Positions 8,365 through 21,976 of a DNA stretch of 64,000 nt are shown piece after piece; positions within the stretch are counted from its first letter, which is position 1; each line of letters opens with the position of its first letter. Both the position numbers and the translations under genes were made by a program. The notes beneath the pieces were generated by a model, which did not search any database, was not told the DNA's origin, and saw nothing but the letters and a program-made list of their open reading frames with translations. Source of the DNA: Micromussa lordhowensis (taxonomy: Eukaryota > Cnidaria > Anthozoa > Scleractinia > Lobophylliidae); NCBI GenBank assembly GCA_964020085.1, contig CAXHUQ010001429.1, positions 64,501-128,500 of the forward strand. The letters are read 5' to 3'.

Positions 8365-9060
8365 ATGGCAAATTACTTTCATCACTGGTTCTTGGAGGTG
8401 CTTTTCGCGGAGGAGACCTTGCAGTATATCCAGACAGTGGGCAGGCAGGAACCTCTGGCCTTCTGTGTCTGGTTCCTTATCCTTGTGGACAGAGTGAACC
8501 GCCTAACCATCCTCTTTCGGCCGATGTTTTATGGCCAGATTTTACAATCGATCTTTTTAATGCGTGCTGCGCTTGGTCATCCGCCTCTGCCACGCCTGCC
8601 ACTACCACCGACACCAAGCCCATCCTCAAGCAGAAGGACCATCCTATCTGGAGAATCTACCACACCCTCTCCATCACACTCCGCCTCGTCCGCCTCGTCC
8701 CACGCCTCATCCTCACCCACACATTCATCCCAGAACACACCATTACCATCACCCACCCCATCCCCATTATCTACATCTTCATATTCAGGCGGATTTTCGC
8801 CACCATCACCATTCACATTATCATCCTCACCATTCGTGGACTCCAGAAATGTCACACCGTACGCTTCATCACATTCGTCATCATCATCGCCATTCGTGGA
8901 CTCCAGGAATGTCACACCGTACGCTTCATCACATTCGTCATCATCATCGCCATCATCATCACCACATTCGTCATCGCCATCATCATCACCACGCTCATCT
9001 TTGCGTTCTCGTTCGTCATCACCTTCACCCCCACCGACAAAAGGCCCACGACGATCGTAA
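8365..9060 (+). CDS. Gene 2, unit 2
   Basis: 231 aa, identical to unit 1 except Gly for Arg at residue 143, the commoner form in the array. The optional upstream start by splicing is the ATG at 6857. Confidence 0.48.
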   Translation: MANYFHHWFLEVLFAEETLQYIQTVGRQEPLAFCVWFLILVDRVNRLTILFRPMFYGQILQSIFLMRAALGHPPLPRLPLPPTPSPSSSRRTILSGESTTPSPSHSASSASSHASSSPTHSSQNTPLPSPTPSPLSTSSYSGGFSPPSPFTLSSSPFVDSRNVTPYASSHSSSSSPFVDSRNVTPYASSHSSSSSPSSSPHSSSPSSSPRSSLRSRSSSPSPPPTKGPRRS

Positions 9061-9761
9061 AGACTGACTGATATCCATTCATTTTGACTTTCCAGATCCA
9101 TCGTTCGCACGCATCATACATCGTTCGCACGCATCATACATCATTCGCACGCATCATACATCGTTCGCATCCACACATAATTTCTTTTTGCCTTTTGGTT
9201 GAGATTTCATGCCATTGCGCTTTGAGTTAAAGTTCAAATTTAAGACAGTTCATATTTCGTAAACAGTTCTAAATAGAATTATGCATTGTAAATTTCGCTG
9301 TACATAAAATTGTATAATAAACAACCATGCAACTGTGTTATTGTTGCTTCACACTTAGACTCGGGGCTTTATGTCTCCCGTCAGGGATCAAACACGAGCT
9401 GGGGTAGCCAGCCAACCCCGGGGGAGTGCCCCACAGGAACATCTAGTGTCTCTACAGTCTAAGAAACCATTTTTGGGGGTGCAAAAGGGTGTTGAAGTGC
9501 AACTTGCAAACAAGAAGGTTGCTAGGCTTTCCAGGCGGTTTGTAAGCCCTGGACTGTTTAATCGCCTCTCACACCCTTAGCCAGCTCCACCTCCTCGAGG
9601 TGCACCCTGGATAGCCTGGCCTTGCGGCTAAGGTTAACAGACGGAGCTCTGGCGCAATTAGAGGGGCTAATCACCCCTTCAGTGGTTGGCCTATCACTGG
9701 TTTTCCTTGTTTACTTGCTGATGGAGCTGTTGCAGTAAGCCGGAGGACTAAAATCATTGAA

Positions 9762-10559
9762 ATGAGGTAAGTTGTTTGCCTTAAAACTTCCTTACAGTTG
9801 GCTTTCCTTAAAGCCCAAAGCGCCTCCCTTACTGCAAAGTGCGCTTTCCTTACAGCAAAGTGCGCTTTGCTTACAGCAAACTGCGCTTTTCTTACAGCAA
9901 ACTGCGCTTTCCTTACATGAACCCTTTTTCATTTTGTGCCATCTTGCTGGTAGAATATCTCCACGAGTATTCAACTAAGATCTGAGACAAAGCCGATACC
10001 CCACCACAGGAAACAAGCTGTGATTCTTGGCCGAGGCTCAGAAAATAAGGAATCATTCCTGGCAATCCATGAAAGCCAGGTATCAGTTACTTTCTGGGGC
10101 CTCCGCAAAGAAGGAAAAGAAGAAGACGTCTTTTACAAAGAAAGCCAAGCCAAACAACCAGAGACCGCTGCCGTTCACGTCGACCACATCCACCCGCTCC
10201 ACCTCCACGTCCACGTCCACATCTACATCGACGTCCACATCCACCCGCCCCACATTCACATCCACTCGCCCCACATCCACATCCACTCGCCCCACAACTA
10301 CCGACAGCTCAACACAGACAGACAGTACGGGGATGGTGAGCGTCGGGGTCGGCATCCACCTGTTCTGTCCTGTGACGCAGTACAGGCCAGTGGATGCAGG
10401 CACCCAGACATTACCGCCACCATCCCACAGACGATCCCACTCATGTTCCTTTTAGAGACATCCACTCATCCACAACTGACATTGACAGACGAAGGTGCCT
10501 CCGTCCTCAGCAACAGTGCCGAGTTGATGGAAGCACAGACGATGACCTTTTTCATATAA
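9762..10559 (+). CDS. Gene 1, unit 3 (type II)
   Basis: Join 9762..9766 with 10010..10559. Against type I it has Asn-to-Asp before HIHP, Ile-to-Val in the His repeat, Arg-to-Gln (DRQYGD), Arg-to-Thr (QLTLTD) and Arg-to-Leu (ASVLSN), plus three silent changes in this frame. In the alternative 128-aa frame, the changes include two silent and three replacement sites. Neither frame shows a clear sign of purifying selection. Confidence 0.42.
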
Positions 10560-12874
10560 TTATCCACATGCATCCTTCCCACGCACCATACCCATCATAC
10601 CTACATCATTCCGCCCATGCGTTATCCTTGTACATAAATTCCTGTAAATAGTCGTTGATCATTAGTGTATTTAAAAAAATTGTCAAAAAAAAAGAACAAA
10701 AAAAAAAACACCAAAAAACACCATGCCACGTTACGGCTTCCATTCAACAAAGTTGAATGTTTGTAAATACAACTGTAAATAGAATTGTAAAATAGAATCT
10801 AAATTATTACTTATTTATTGTAAATTTTTACTGTACAAAAAATTGTATATATTTTAACCTCGGTAAAAACAACCATGTCTTACCCCATTGTTGGTTGAGA
10901 CTTGGACTCGGCGCTTATGGATTGCGTCTGGGATCAAACACGAGTTGGGGTAACCAATCCCCGAGGAGTGCCCCACGGAAACATAGTGCCATTTTTTTTT
11001 GTCTTACCTCATTGTTGGTTGAGACTTAAACTCGGCGCTTATGGTTTCCGTCTGGGATCAAACACGAGTTGGGGTAACCAATCCCCGAGGAGTGCCCCAC
11101 GGAAACATAGTGCCATTTTTTGGCGTGCAAGAGGGTGTTGAAGCGCAACTTGCGAACAGGAAGTTTGCTAGGCTTTCCAGGCAGTTTGTAAGCCCTGGTC
11201 TGTCTAATCGCCTCTCACACCCTTAGTCAGCTCCACCTCCTCGCGGTGCACCCTGGATAGCCTGGCCTTGCGGCTAAGGTTAACAGACGGAGCTCTGGCG
11301 CAATTAGAGGGGCTAATCACCCCTTCAGTGGTTGGCCTATCACTGGTTTTCCTTGTTTACTTGCTGATGGAGCTGTTGCAGTAAGCCGCAGGACTAAAAT
11401 TATTGAAATGAGGTAAGTTGTTTGCCTTAAAACTTCCTTACAGTTGGCTTTACTTAAAGCCCAAAGCGCCTCCCTTACTGCAAAGTGCGCTTTCCTTACA
11501 GCAAACTGCGCTTTGCTTACAGCAAACTGCGCTTTTCTTACATTAAACTGCGCTTTCCTTACATGAACCCTTTTTCATTTTGTGCCATCTTGCTGGTAGA
11601 ATATCTCCACGAACATTCAACTAAGATCTGAGATGTTTTCGCTGGTTGTGCTCTATATACAGGGCTACCAAACCGTATCTATTGCAATCTTGCAGCTACT
11701 ATTTTAGCCGAGATATTTGGGCTCAAAAGTCGAAAAAAAAATTTCAACTTTTTTGTAAATTTTGTGCCATCTTTCACATATTATATCTCACCCAATATTC
11801 AACCAACACCTAAGATATTAATGGCGCTCGGCATCCATTAACAGGGCTATTTAACCATGTATTTTACTATCCTTCAAATATTAAATTGTTAGAGATATTT
11901 AGGCTCAAAAGTCCAAAAAGATCGCTTTTTGTAATTTTGTGCAATCTTTGAGTTATATTATCTCTTAGAGTATTAAACTAAGATCTACCATATTCCTAGT
12001 AGCTAAGCTGTATAAATAGGGCTACGTAAATATATGTCTTAAAATCTTGTTGCTGTAAAATTGTCTGAGATATTTGGGCTCAAAAGTCGAAAACAATTGT
12101 CGACACTTAGGGTTTTTTAATTTGTGCTATCTTGCAGGTGTTATATCTCAACCAATATTCAACCAACATCTAAGATATTAACGATGCCTGTGCTCCGTCT
12201 AAAGTGCTAATTAACGATATATTTTGCTTCTCCTCAGTTATTAAATTGCGAGCGCTATTAAGGCTCAAAAGTAAAAAAAAAAACAGATTTTTGAAAAAAA
12301 CATGGCAAAAAAATTTTTTTTTTCGGACTGAAACATTGACCTGTAAGCTGGAAAACGCAACCGAGCTACATAGCAGAGGTCTTCTGGACCTCGTTGGTGA
12401 AAACCGCGGAAAAAACGGCCCATTGGGACACTTTTTAGCAATATTATTGTATTGACCTGACATGACATCATTTTCAGTGTTTACTACACTGCTTCGAAGT
12501 GGTGAGTACATGCTTTTTGAGCTCTGTCTTTTTTGTTATTTTGCACCCTTAAAACACTGTGCAGAGGCGATCCAACTATCGGAAGAGTTGTCTAAGGTGC
12601 TCGGGCATCTGGCTTGAACATTTTCTTCCCACAGAACACGATTGCGTCTGCACAGGCTCTGGTCGGAGATTAAGGGTGCTCTCTGACCACTTTGTTGTTT
12701 GAGGACCCAAGAGCATGTATTAGTCTTCAGCTCTTCCTATCATTGCGAAGCAGAATTAAAGTATGCGGTTTACGAGATAGGGACAGTTAAAGTTTGACCT
12801 CGCTTTTGCGTTAAAACTTTACTGCTGATGTTGTTCTTTGTTTACCTGTAATTGTTTGCATCCTTAGATTCACC

Positions 12875-13570
12875 ATGGCAAATTACTTTCATCACTGGTT
12901 CTTGGAGGTGCTTTTCGCGGAGGAGACCTTGCAGTATATCCAGACAGTGGGCAGGCAGGAACCTCTGGCCTTCTGTGTCTGGTTCCTTATCCTTGTGGAC
13001 AGAGTGAACCGCCTAACCATCCTCTTTCGGCCGATGTTTTATGGCCAGATTTTACAATCGATCTTTTTAATGCGTGCTGCGCTTGGTCATCCGCCTCTGC
13101 CACGCCTGCCACTACCACCGACACCAAGCCCATCCTCAAGCAGAAGGACCATCCTATCTGGAGAATCTACCACACCCTCTCCATCACACTCCGCCTCGTC
13201 CGCCTCGTCCCACGCCTCATCCTCACCCACACATTCATCCCAGAACACACCATTACCATCACCCACCCCATCCCCATTATCTACATCTTCATATTCAGGC
13301 GGATTTTCGCCACCATCACCATTCACATTATCATCCTCACCATTCGTGGACTCCAGAAATGTCACACCGTACGCTTCATCACATTCGTCATCATCATCGC
13401 CATTCGTGGACTCCAGGAATGTCACACCGTACGCTTCATCACATTCGTCATCATCATCGCCATCATCATCACCACATTCGTCATCGCCATCATCATCACC
13501 ACGCTCATCTTTGCGTTCTCGTTCGTCATCACCTTCACCCCCACCGACAAAAGGCCCACGACGATCGTAA
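12875..13570 (+). CDS. Gene 2, unit 3
   Basis: 231 aa with Gly143, as in unit 2. The upstream leader ATG is at 11408, and the intervening intron is the short 1,455-bp form. Confidence 0.48.
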   Translation: MANYFHHWFLEVLFAEETLQYIQTVGRQEPLAFCVWFLILVDRVNRLTILFRPMFYGQILQSIFLMRAALGHPPLPRLPLPPTPSPSSSRRTILSGESTTPSPSHSASSASSHASSSPTHSSQNTPLPSPTPSPLSTSSYSGGFSPPSPFTLSSSPFVDSRNVTPYASSHSSSSSPFVDSRNVTPYASSHSSSSSPSSSPHSSSPSSSPRSSLRSRSSSPSPPPTKGPRRS

Positions 13571-14271
13571 AGACTGACTGATATCCATTCATTTTGACTT
13601 TCCAGATCCATCGTTCGCACGCATCATACATCGTTCGCACGCATCATACATCATTCGCACGCATCATACATCGTTCGCATCCACACATAATTTCTTTTTG
13701 CCTTTTGGTTGAGATTTCATGCCATTGCGCTTTGAGTTAAAGTTCAAATTTAAGACAGTTCATATTTCGTAAACAGTTCTAAATAGAATTATGCATTGTA
13801 AATTTCGCTGTACATAAAATTGTATAATAAACAACCATGCAACTGTGTTATTGTTGCTTCACACTTAGACTCGGCGCTTTATGTCTCCCGTCAGGGATCA
13901 AACACGAGCTGGGGTAGCCAGCCAACCCCCGGGGAGTGCCCCACAGGAACATCTAGTGTCTCTACAGTCTAAGAAACCATTTTTGGGGGTGCAAAAGGGT
14001 GTTGAAGTGCAACTTGCAAACAAGAAGGTTGCTAGGCTTTCCAGGCGGTTTGTAAGCCCTGGACTGTCTAATCGCCTCTCACACCCTTAGCCAGCTCCAC
14101 CTCCTCGAGGTGCACCCTGGATAGCCTGGCCTTGCGGCTAAGGTTAACAGACGGAGCTCTGGCGCAATTAGAGGGGCTAATCACCCCTTCAGTGGTTGGC
14201 CTATCACTGGTTTTCCTTGTTTACTTGCTGATGGAGCTGTTGCAGTAAGCCGGAGGACTAAAATCATTGAA

Positions 14272-15069
14272 ATGAGGTAAGTTGTTTGCCTTAAAACTTC
14301 CTTACAGTTGGCTTTCCTTAAAGCCCAAAGCGCCTCCCTTACTGCAAAGTGCGCTTTCCTTACAGCAAACTGCGCTTTGCTTACAGCAAACTGCGCTTTC
14401 CTTACAGCAAACTGCGCTTTCCTTACATGAACCCTTTTTCATTTTGTGCCATCTTGCTGGTAGAATATCTCCACGAGTATTCAACTAAGATCTGAGACAA
14501 AGCCGATACCCCACCACAGGAAACAAGCTGTGATTCTTGGCCGAGGCTCAGAAAATAAGGAATCATTCCTGGCAATCCATGAAAGCCAGGTATCAGTTAC
14601 TTTCTGGGGCCTCCGCAAAGAAGGAAAAGAAGAAGACGTCTTTTACAAAGAAAGCCAAGCCAAACAACCAGAGACCGCTGCCGTTCACGTCAACCACATC
14701 CACCCGCTCCACCTCCACGTCCACATCCACATCTACATCGACGTCCACATCCACCCGCCCCACATTCACATCCACTCGCCCCACATTCACATCCACTCAC
14801 TCCACAACTACCGACAGCTCAACACAGACAGACGGTACGGGGATGGTGAGCGTCGGGGTCGGCATCCACCTGTTCTGTCCTGTGACGCAGTACAGGCCAG
14901 TGGATGCAGGCACCCAGACATTACCGCCACCATCCCACAGACGATCCCACTCATGTTCCTTTTAGAGACATCCACTCATCCACAACTGAGATTGACAGAC
15001 GAGGGTGCCTCCGTCCGCAGCAACAGTGCCGAGTTGATGGAAGCACAGACGATGACCTTTTTCATATAA
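14272..15069 (+). CDS. Gene 1, unit 4 (type I with Pro-to-Leu)
   Basis: Join 14272..14276 with 14520..15069. A single private C-to-T change turns the last HSPHN of the His repeat into HSLHN, and Pro into Ser in the alternative frame. Confidence 0.42.
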
Positions 15070-17425
15070 TTATCCACATGCATCGTTCCCACGCACCATA
15101 CCCATCACACCTACATCATTCGCCCATGCGTTATCCTTGTACATAAATTCCTGTAAATAGTCGTTGATCATTAGTGTATTTAAAAAAATTGTCAAAAAAA
15201 AAGAACAAAAAAAAAAACACCAAAAAAAACAATGCCACGTTACGGCTTCCATTCAACAAAGTTGAATGTTTGTAAATACAACTGTAAATAGAATTGTAAA
15301 ATAGAATCTAAATTATCACTTATTTATTGTAAATTTTTACTGTACAAAAAATTGTATATATTTTAACCTCGGTAAAAAACAACCATGTCTTACCCCATTG
15401 TTGGTTGAGACTTGGACTCGGCGCTTATGGATTGCGTCTGGGATCAAACACGAGTTGGGGTAACCAATCCCCGAGGAGTGCCCCACGGAAACATAGTGCC
15501 ATTTTTTTTTGTCTTACCTCATTGTTGGTTGAGACTTAAACTCGGCGCTTATGGTTTCCGTCTGGGATCAAACACGAGTTGGGGTAACCAATCCCCGAGG
15601 AGTGCCCCACGGAAACATAGTGCCATTTTTTGGCGTGCAAGAGGGTGTTGAAGCGCAACTTGCGAACAGGAAGTTTGCTAGGCTTTCCAGGCAGTTTGTA
15701 AGCCCTGGTCTGTCTAATCGCCTCTCACACCCTTAGCCAGCTCCACCTCCTCGCGGTGCACCCTGGATAGCCTGGCCTTGCGGCTAAGGTTAACAGACGG
15801 AGCTCTGGCGCAATTAGAGGGGCTAATCACCCCTTCAGTGGTTGGCCTATCACTGGTTTTCCTTGTTTACTTGCTGATGGAGCTGTTGCAGTAAGCCGCA
15901 GGACTAAAATCATTGAAATGAGGTAAGTTGTTTGCCTTAAAACTTCCTTACAGTTGGCTTTACTTAAAGCCCAAAGCGCCTCCCTTACTGCAAAGTGCGC
16001 TTTCCTTACAGCAAACTGCGCTTTGCTTACAGCAAACTGCGCTTTGCTTACAGCAAACTGCGCTTTGCTTACAGCAAACTGCGCTTTTCTTACATTAAAC
16101 TGCGCTTTCCTTACATGAACCCTTTTTCATTTTGTGCCATCTTGCTGGTAGAATATCTCCACGAACATTCAACTAAGATCTGAGATGTTTTCGCTGGTTG
16201 TGCTCTATATACAGGGCTACCAAACCGTATCTATTGCAATCTTGCAGCTACTATTTTAGCCGAGATATTTGGGCTCAAAAGTCGAAAAAAAAATTTCAAC
16301 TTTTTTGTAAATTTTGTGCCATCTTTCACATATTATATCTCACCCAATATTCAACCAACACCTAAGATATTAATGGCGCTCGGCATCCATTAACAGGGCT
16401 ATTTAACCATGTATTTTACTATCCTTCAAATATTAAATTGTTAGAGATATTTAGGCTCAAAAGTCCAAAAAGATCGCTTTTTGTAATTTTGTGCAATCTT
16501 TGAGTTATATTATCTCTTAGAGTATTAAACTAAGATCTACCATATTCCTAGTAGCTAAGCTGTATAAATAGGGCTACGTAAATATATGTCTTAAAATCTT
16601 GTTGCTGTAAAATTGTCTGAGATATTTGGGCTCAAAAGTCGAAAACAATTGTCGACACTTAGGGTTTTTTAATTTGTGCTATCTTGCAGGTGTTATATCT
16701 CAACCAATATTCAACCAACATCTAAGATATTAACGATGCCTGTGCTCCGTCTAAAGTGCTAATTAACGATATATTTTGCTTCTCCTCAGTTATTAAATTG
16801 CGAGAGCTATTAAGGCTCAAAAGTAAAAAAAAATCAGATTTTTGAAAAAAACATGGCAAAAAAATTTTTTTTTTGGACTGAAACATTGACCTGTAAGCTG
16901 GAAAACACAACCGAGCTACATAGCAGAGGTCTTCTGGACCTCATTGGTGAAAACCGCGGAAAAAAACGGCCCATTGGGACACTTTTTAGCAATATTATTG
17001 TATTGACCTGACATGACATCATTTTCAGTGCTTACTACACTGCTTCGAAGTGGTGAGTACATGCTTTTTGAGCTCCGTCTTTTTTGTTATTTTGCTTCCT
17101 TAAAACACTGTGCAGAGGCGATCCAACTATCGGAAGAGTTGTCTAAGGTGCTCGGGCATCTGCCTTGAACATTTTCTTCCCACAGAACACGATTGCGTCT
17201 GCACAGGCTCTGGTCGGAGATTAAGGGTGCTCTCTGACCACTTTGTTGTTTGAGGACCCAAGAGCATGTATTAGTTTTCAGCTCTTCCTATCATTGCGAA
17301 GCAGAATTAAAGTATGCGGTTTACGAGATAGGGACAGTTAAAGTTTGACCTCGCTTTTGCGTTAAAACTTTACTGCTGATGTTGTTCTTTGTTTACCTGT
17401 AATTGTTTGCATCCTTAGATTCACC

Positions 17426-18121
17426 ATGGCAAATTACTTTCATCACTGGTTCTTGGAGGTGCTTTTCGCGGAGGAGACCTTGCAGTATATCCAGACAGTG
17501 GGCAGGCAGGAACCTCTGGCCTTCTGTGTCTGGTTCCTTATCCTTGTGGACAGAGTGAACCGCCTAACCATCCTCTTTCGGCCGATGTTTTATGGCCAGA
17601 TTTTACAATCGATCTTTTTAATGCGTGCTGCGCTTGGTCATCCGCCTCTGCCACGCCTGCCACTACCACCGACACCAAGCCCATCCTCAAGCAGAAGGAC
17701 CATCCTATCTGGAGAATCTACCACACCCTCTCCATCACACTCCGCCTCGTCCGCCTCGTCCCACGCCTCATCCTCACCCACACATTCATCCCAGAACACA
17801 CCATTACCATCACCCACCCCATCCCCATTATCTACATCTTCATATTCAGGCAGATTTTCGCCACCATCACCATTCACATTATCATCCTCACCATTCGTGG
17901 ACTCCAGAAATGTCACACCGTACGCTTCATCACATTCGTCATCATCATCGCCATTCGTGGACTCCAGGAATGTCACACCGTACGCTTCATCACATTCGTC
18001 ATCATCATCGCCATCATCATCACCACATTCGTCATCGCCATCATCATCACCACGCTCATCTTTGCGTTCTCGTTCGTCATCACCTTCACCCCCACCGACA
18101 AAAGGCCCACGACGATCGTAA
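17426..18121 (+). CDS. Gene 2, unit 4
   Basis: 231 aa, same protein as unit 1 (Arg143). Leader ATG at 15918. Confidence 0.48.
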   Translation: MANYFHHWFLEVLFAEETLQYIQTVGRQEPLAFCVWFLILVDRVNRLTILFRPMFYGQILQSIFLMRAALGHPPLPRLPLPPTPSPSSSRRTILSGESTTPSPSHSASSASSHASSSPTHSSQNTPLPSPTPSPLSTSSYSGRFSPPSPFTLSSSPFVDSRNVTPYASSHSSSSSPFVDSRNVTPYASSHSSSSSPSSSPHSSSPSSSPRSSLRSRSSSPSPPPTKGPRRS

Positions 18122-18822
18122 AGACTGACTGATATCCATTCATTTTGACTTTCCAGATCCATCGTTCGCACGCATCATACATCGTTCGCACGCATCATAC
18201 ATCATTCGCACGCATCATACATCGTTCGCATCCACACATAATTTCTTTTTGCCTTTTGGTTGAGATTTCATGCCATTGCGCTTTGAGTTAAAGTTCAAAT
18301 TTAAGACAGTTCATATTTCGTAAACAGTTCTAAATAGAATTATGCATTGTAAATTTCGCTGTACATAAAATTGTATAATAAACAACCATGCAACTGTGTT
18401 ATTGTTGCTTCACACTTAGACTCGGCGCTTTATGTCTCCCGTCAGGGATCAAACACGAGCTGGGGTAGCCAGCCAACCCCCGGGGAGTGCCCCACAGGAA
18501 CATCTAGTGTCTCTACAGTCTAAGAAACCATTTTTGGGGGTGCAAAAGGGTGTTGAAGTGCAACTTGCAAACAAGAAGGTTGCTAGGCTTTCCAGGCGGT
18601 TTGTAAGCCCTGGACTGTCTAATCGCCTCTCACACCCTTAGCCAGCTCCACCTCCTCGAGGTGCACCCTGGATAGCCTGGCCTTGCGGCTAAGGTTAACA
18701 GACGGAGCTCTGGCGCAATTAGAGGGGCTAATCACCCCTTCAGTGGTTGGCCTATCACTGGTTTTCCTTGTTTACTTGCTGATGGAGCTGTTGCAGTAAG
18801 CCGGAGGACTAAAATCATTGAA

Positions 18823-19620
18823 ATGAGGTAAGTTGTTTGCCTTAAAACTTCCTTACAGTTGGCTTTCCTTAAAGCCCAAAGCGCCTCCCTTACTGCAAAG
18901 TGCGCTTTCCTTACAGCAAACTGCGCTTTGCTTACAGCAAACTGCGCTTTCCTTACAGCAAACTGCGCTTTCCTTACATGAACCCTTTTTCATTTTGTGC
19001 CATCTTGCTGGTAGAATATCTCCACGAGTATTCAACTAAGATCTGAGACAAAGCCGATACCCCACCACAGGAAACAAGCTGTGATTCTTGGCCGAGGCTC
19101 AGAAAATAAGGAATCATTCCTGGCAATCCATGAAAGCCAGGTATCAGTTACTTTCTGGGGCCTCCGCAAAGAAGGAAAAGAAGAAGACGTCTTTTACAAA
19201 GAAAGCCAAGCCAAACAACCAGAGACCGCTGCCGTTCACGTCAACCACATCCACCCGCTCCACCTCCACGTCCACATCCACATCTACATCGACGTCCACA
19301 TCCACCCGCCCCACATTCACATCCACTCGCCCCACATTCACATCCACTCACCCCACAACTACCGACAGCTCAACACAGACAGACGGTACGGGGATGGTGA
19401 GCGTCGGGGTCGGCATCCACCTGTTCTGTCCTGTGACGCAGTACAGGCCAGTGGATGCAGGCACCCAGACATTACCGCCACCATCCCACAGACGATCCCA
19501 CTCATGTTCCTTTTAGAGACATCCACTCATCCACAACTGAGATTGACAGACGAGGGTGCCTCCGTCCGCAGCAACAGTGCCGAGTTGATGGAAGCACAGA
19601 CGATGACCTTTTTCATATAA
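18823..19620 (+). CDS. Gene 1, unit 5 (type I)
   Basis: Join 18823..18827 with 19071..19620. Protein as in unit 1. Confidence 0.42.
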
Positions 19621-21976
19621 TTATCCACATGCATCGTTCCCACGCACCATACCCATCACACCTACATCATTCGCCCATGCGTTATCCTTGTACATAAATT
19701 CCTGTAAATAGTCGTTGATCATTAGTGTATTTAAAAAAATTGTCAAAAAAAAAGAACAAAAAAAAAAACACCAAAAAAAACAATGCCACGTTACGGCTTC
19801 CATTCAACAAAGTTGAATGTTTGTAAATACAACTGTAAATAGAATTGTAAAATAGAATCTAAATTATCACTTATTTATTGTAAATTTTTACTGTACAAAA
19901 AATTGTATATATTTTAACCTCGGTAAAAAACAACCATGTCTTACCCCATTGTTGGTTGAGACTTGGACTCGGCGCTTATGGATTGCGTCTGGGATCAAAC
20001 ACGAGTTGGGGTAACCAATCCCCGAGGAGTGCCCCACGGAAACATAGTGCCATTTTTTTTTGTCTTACCTCATTGTTGGTTGAGACTTAAACTCGGCGCT
20101 TATGGTTTCCGTCTGGGATCAAACACGAGTTGGGGTAACCAATCCCCGAGGAGTGCCCCACGGAAACATAGTGCCATTTTTTGGCGTGCAAGAGGGTGTT
20201 GAAGCGCAACTTGCGAACAGGAAGTTTGCTAGGCTTTCCAGGCAGTTTGTAAGCCCTGGTCTGTCTAATCGCCTCTCACACCCTTAGCCAGCTCCACCTC
20301 CTCGCGGTGCACCCTGGATAGCCTGGCCTTGCGGCTAAGGTTAACAGACGGAGCTCTGGCGCAATTAGAGGGGCTAATCACCCCTTCAGTGGTTGGCCTA
20401 TCACTGGTTTTCCTTGTTTACTTGCTGATGGAGCTGTTGCAGTAAGCCGCAGGACTAAAATCATTGAAATGAGGTAAGTTGTTTGCCTTAAAACTTCCTT
20501 ACAGTTGGCTTTACTTAAAGCCCAAAGCGCCTCCCTTACTGCAAAGTGCGCTTTCCTTACAGCAAACTGCGCTTTGCTTACAGCAAACTGCGCTTTGCTT
20601 ACAGCAAACTGCGCTTTGCTTACAGCAAACTGCGCTTTTCTTACATTAAACTGCGCTTTCCTTACATGAACCCTTTTTCATTTTGTGCCATCTTGCTGGT
20701 AGAATATCTCCACGAACATTCAACTAAGATCTGAGATGTTTTCGCTGGTTGTGCTCTATATACAGGGCTACCAAACCGTATCTATTGCAATCTTGCAGCT
20801 ACTATTTTAGCCGAGATATTTGGGCTCAAAAGTCGAAAAAAAAATTTCAACTTTTTTGTAAATTTTGTGCCATCTTTCACATATTATATCTCACCCAATA
20901 TTCAACCAACACCTAAGATATTAATGGCGCTCGGCATCCATTAACAGGGCTATTTAACCATGTATTTTACTATCCTTCAAATATTAAATTGTTAGAGATA
21001 TTTAGGCTCAAAAGTCCAAAAAGATCGCTTTTTGTAATTTTGTGCAATCTTTGAGTTATATTATCTCTTAGAGTATTAAACTAAGATCTACCATATTCCT
21101 AGTAGCTAAGCTGTATAAATAGGGCTACGTAAATATATGTCTTAAAATCTTGTTGCTGTAAAATTGTCTGAGATATTTGGGCTCAAAAGTCGAAAACAAT
21201 TGTCGACACTTAGGGTTTTTTAATTTGTGCTATCTTGCAGGTGTTATATCTCAACCAATATTCAACCAACATCTAAGATATTAACGATGCCTGTGCTCCG
21301 TCTAAAGTGCTAATTAACGATATATTTTGCTTCTCCTCAGTTATTAAATTGCGAGAGCTATTAAGGCTCAAAAGTAAAAAAAAATCAGATTTTTGAAAAA
21401 AACATGGCAAAAAAATTTTTTTTTTGGACTGAAACATTGACCTGTAAGCTGGAAAACACAACCGAGCTACATAGCAGAGGTCTTCTGGACCTCATTGGTG
21501 AAAACCGCGGAAAAAAACGGCCCATTGGGACACTTTTTAGCAATATTATTGTATTGACCTGACATGACATCATTTTCAGTGTTTACTACACTGCTTCGAA
21601 GTGGTGAGTACATGCTTTTTGAGCTCCGTCTTTTTTGTTATTTTGCTTCCTTAAAACACTGTGCAGAGGCGATCCAACTATCGGAAGAGTTGTCTAAGGT
21701 GCTCGGGCATCTGCCTTGAACATTTTCTTCCCACAGAACACGATTGCGTCTGCACAGGCTCTGGTCGGAGATTAAGGGTGCTCTCTGACCACTTTGTTGT
21801 TTGAGGACCCAAGAGCATGTATTAGTTTTCAGCTCTTCCTATCATTGCGAAGCAGAATTAAAGTATGCGGTTTACGAGATAGGGACAGTTAAAGTTTGAC
21901 CTCGCTTTTGCGTTAAAACTTTACTGCTGATGTTGTTCTTTGTTTACCTGTAATTGTTTGCATCCTTAGATTCACC

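Larger units (their letters stand above)
4552..9102 (+). repeat. Array unit 2 (4,551 bp)
   Basis: Same length and order as unit 1. Gene 1 is 5211-6008, leader B ends with the ATG at 6857, the long intron is 6862-8357 and gene 2 is 8365-9060. Differences include CCCCGGG for CCCCCGG in leader A, a C-to-T change near the end of the small leader frame (CTGTTTAAT), and one changed base in the intron 1 minisatellite. Confidence 0.95.
9103..13612 (+). repeat. Array unit 3 (4,510 bp variant)
   Basis: Shortened unit: the long intron (11413-12867) has lost two 21-bp repeats and gained single bases in A-runs. Gene 1 (9762-10559) is the type II allele; gene 2 is 12875-13570. Every reading frame I compared matches unit 7, so the two look like copies of one variant. 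Confidence 0.95.
13613..18163 (+). repeat. Array unit 4 (4,551 bp)
   Basis: Close to unit 1. Gene 1 is 14272-15069 (one private Pro-to-Leu change), leader B ATG at 15918, long intron 15923-17418, gene 2 17426-18121. It carries the CCCCCGG form of leader A. Confidence 0.95.

Noticed and set aside
12170..12511. Minus-strand frame of 113 codons in intron 2
   Set aside because: Open only in some units, because of A-run length changes; it lies in the monomer region.
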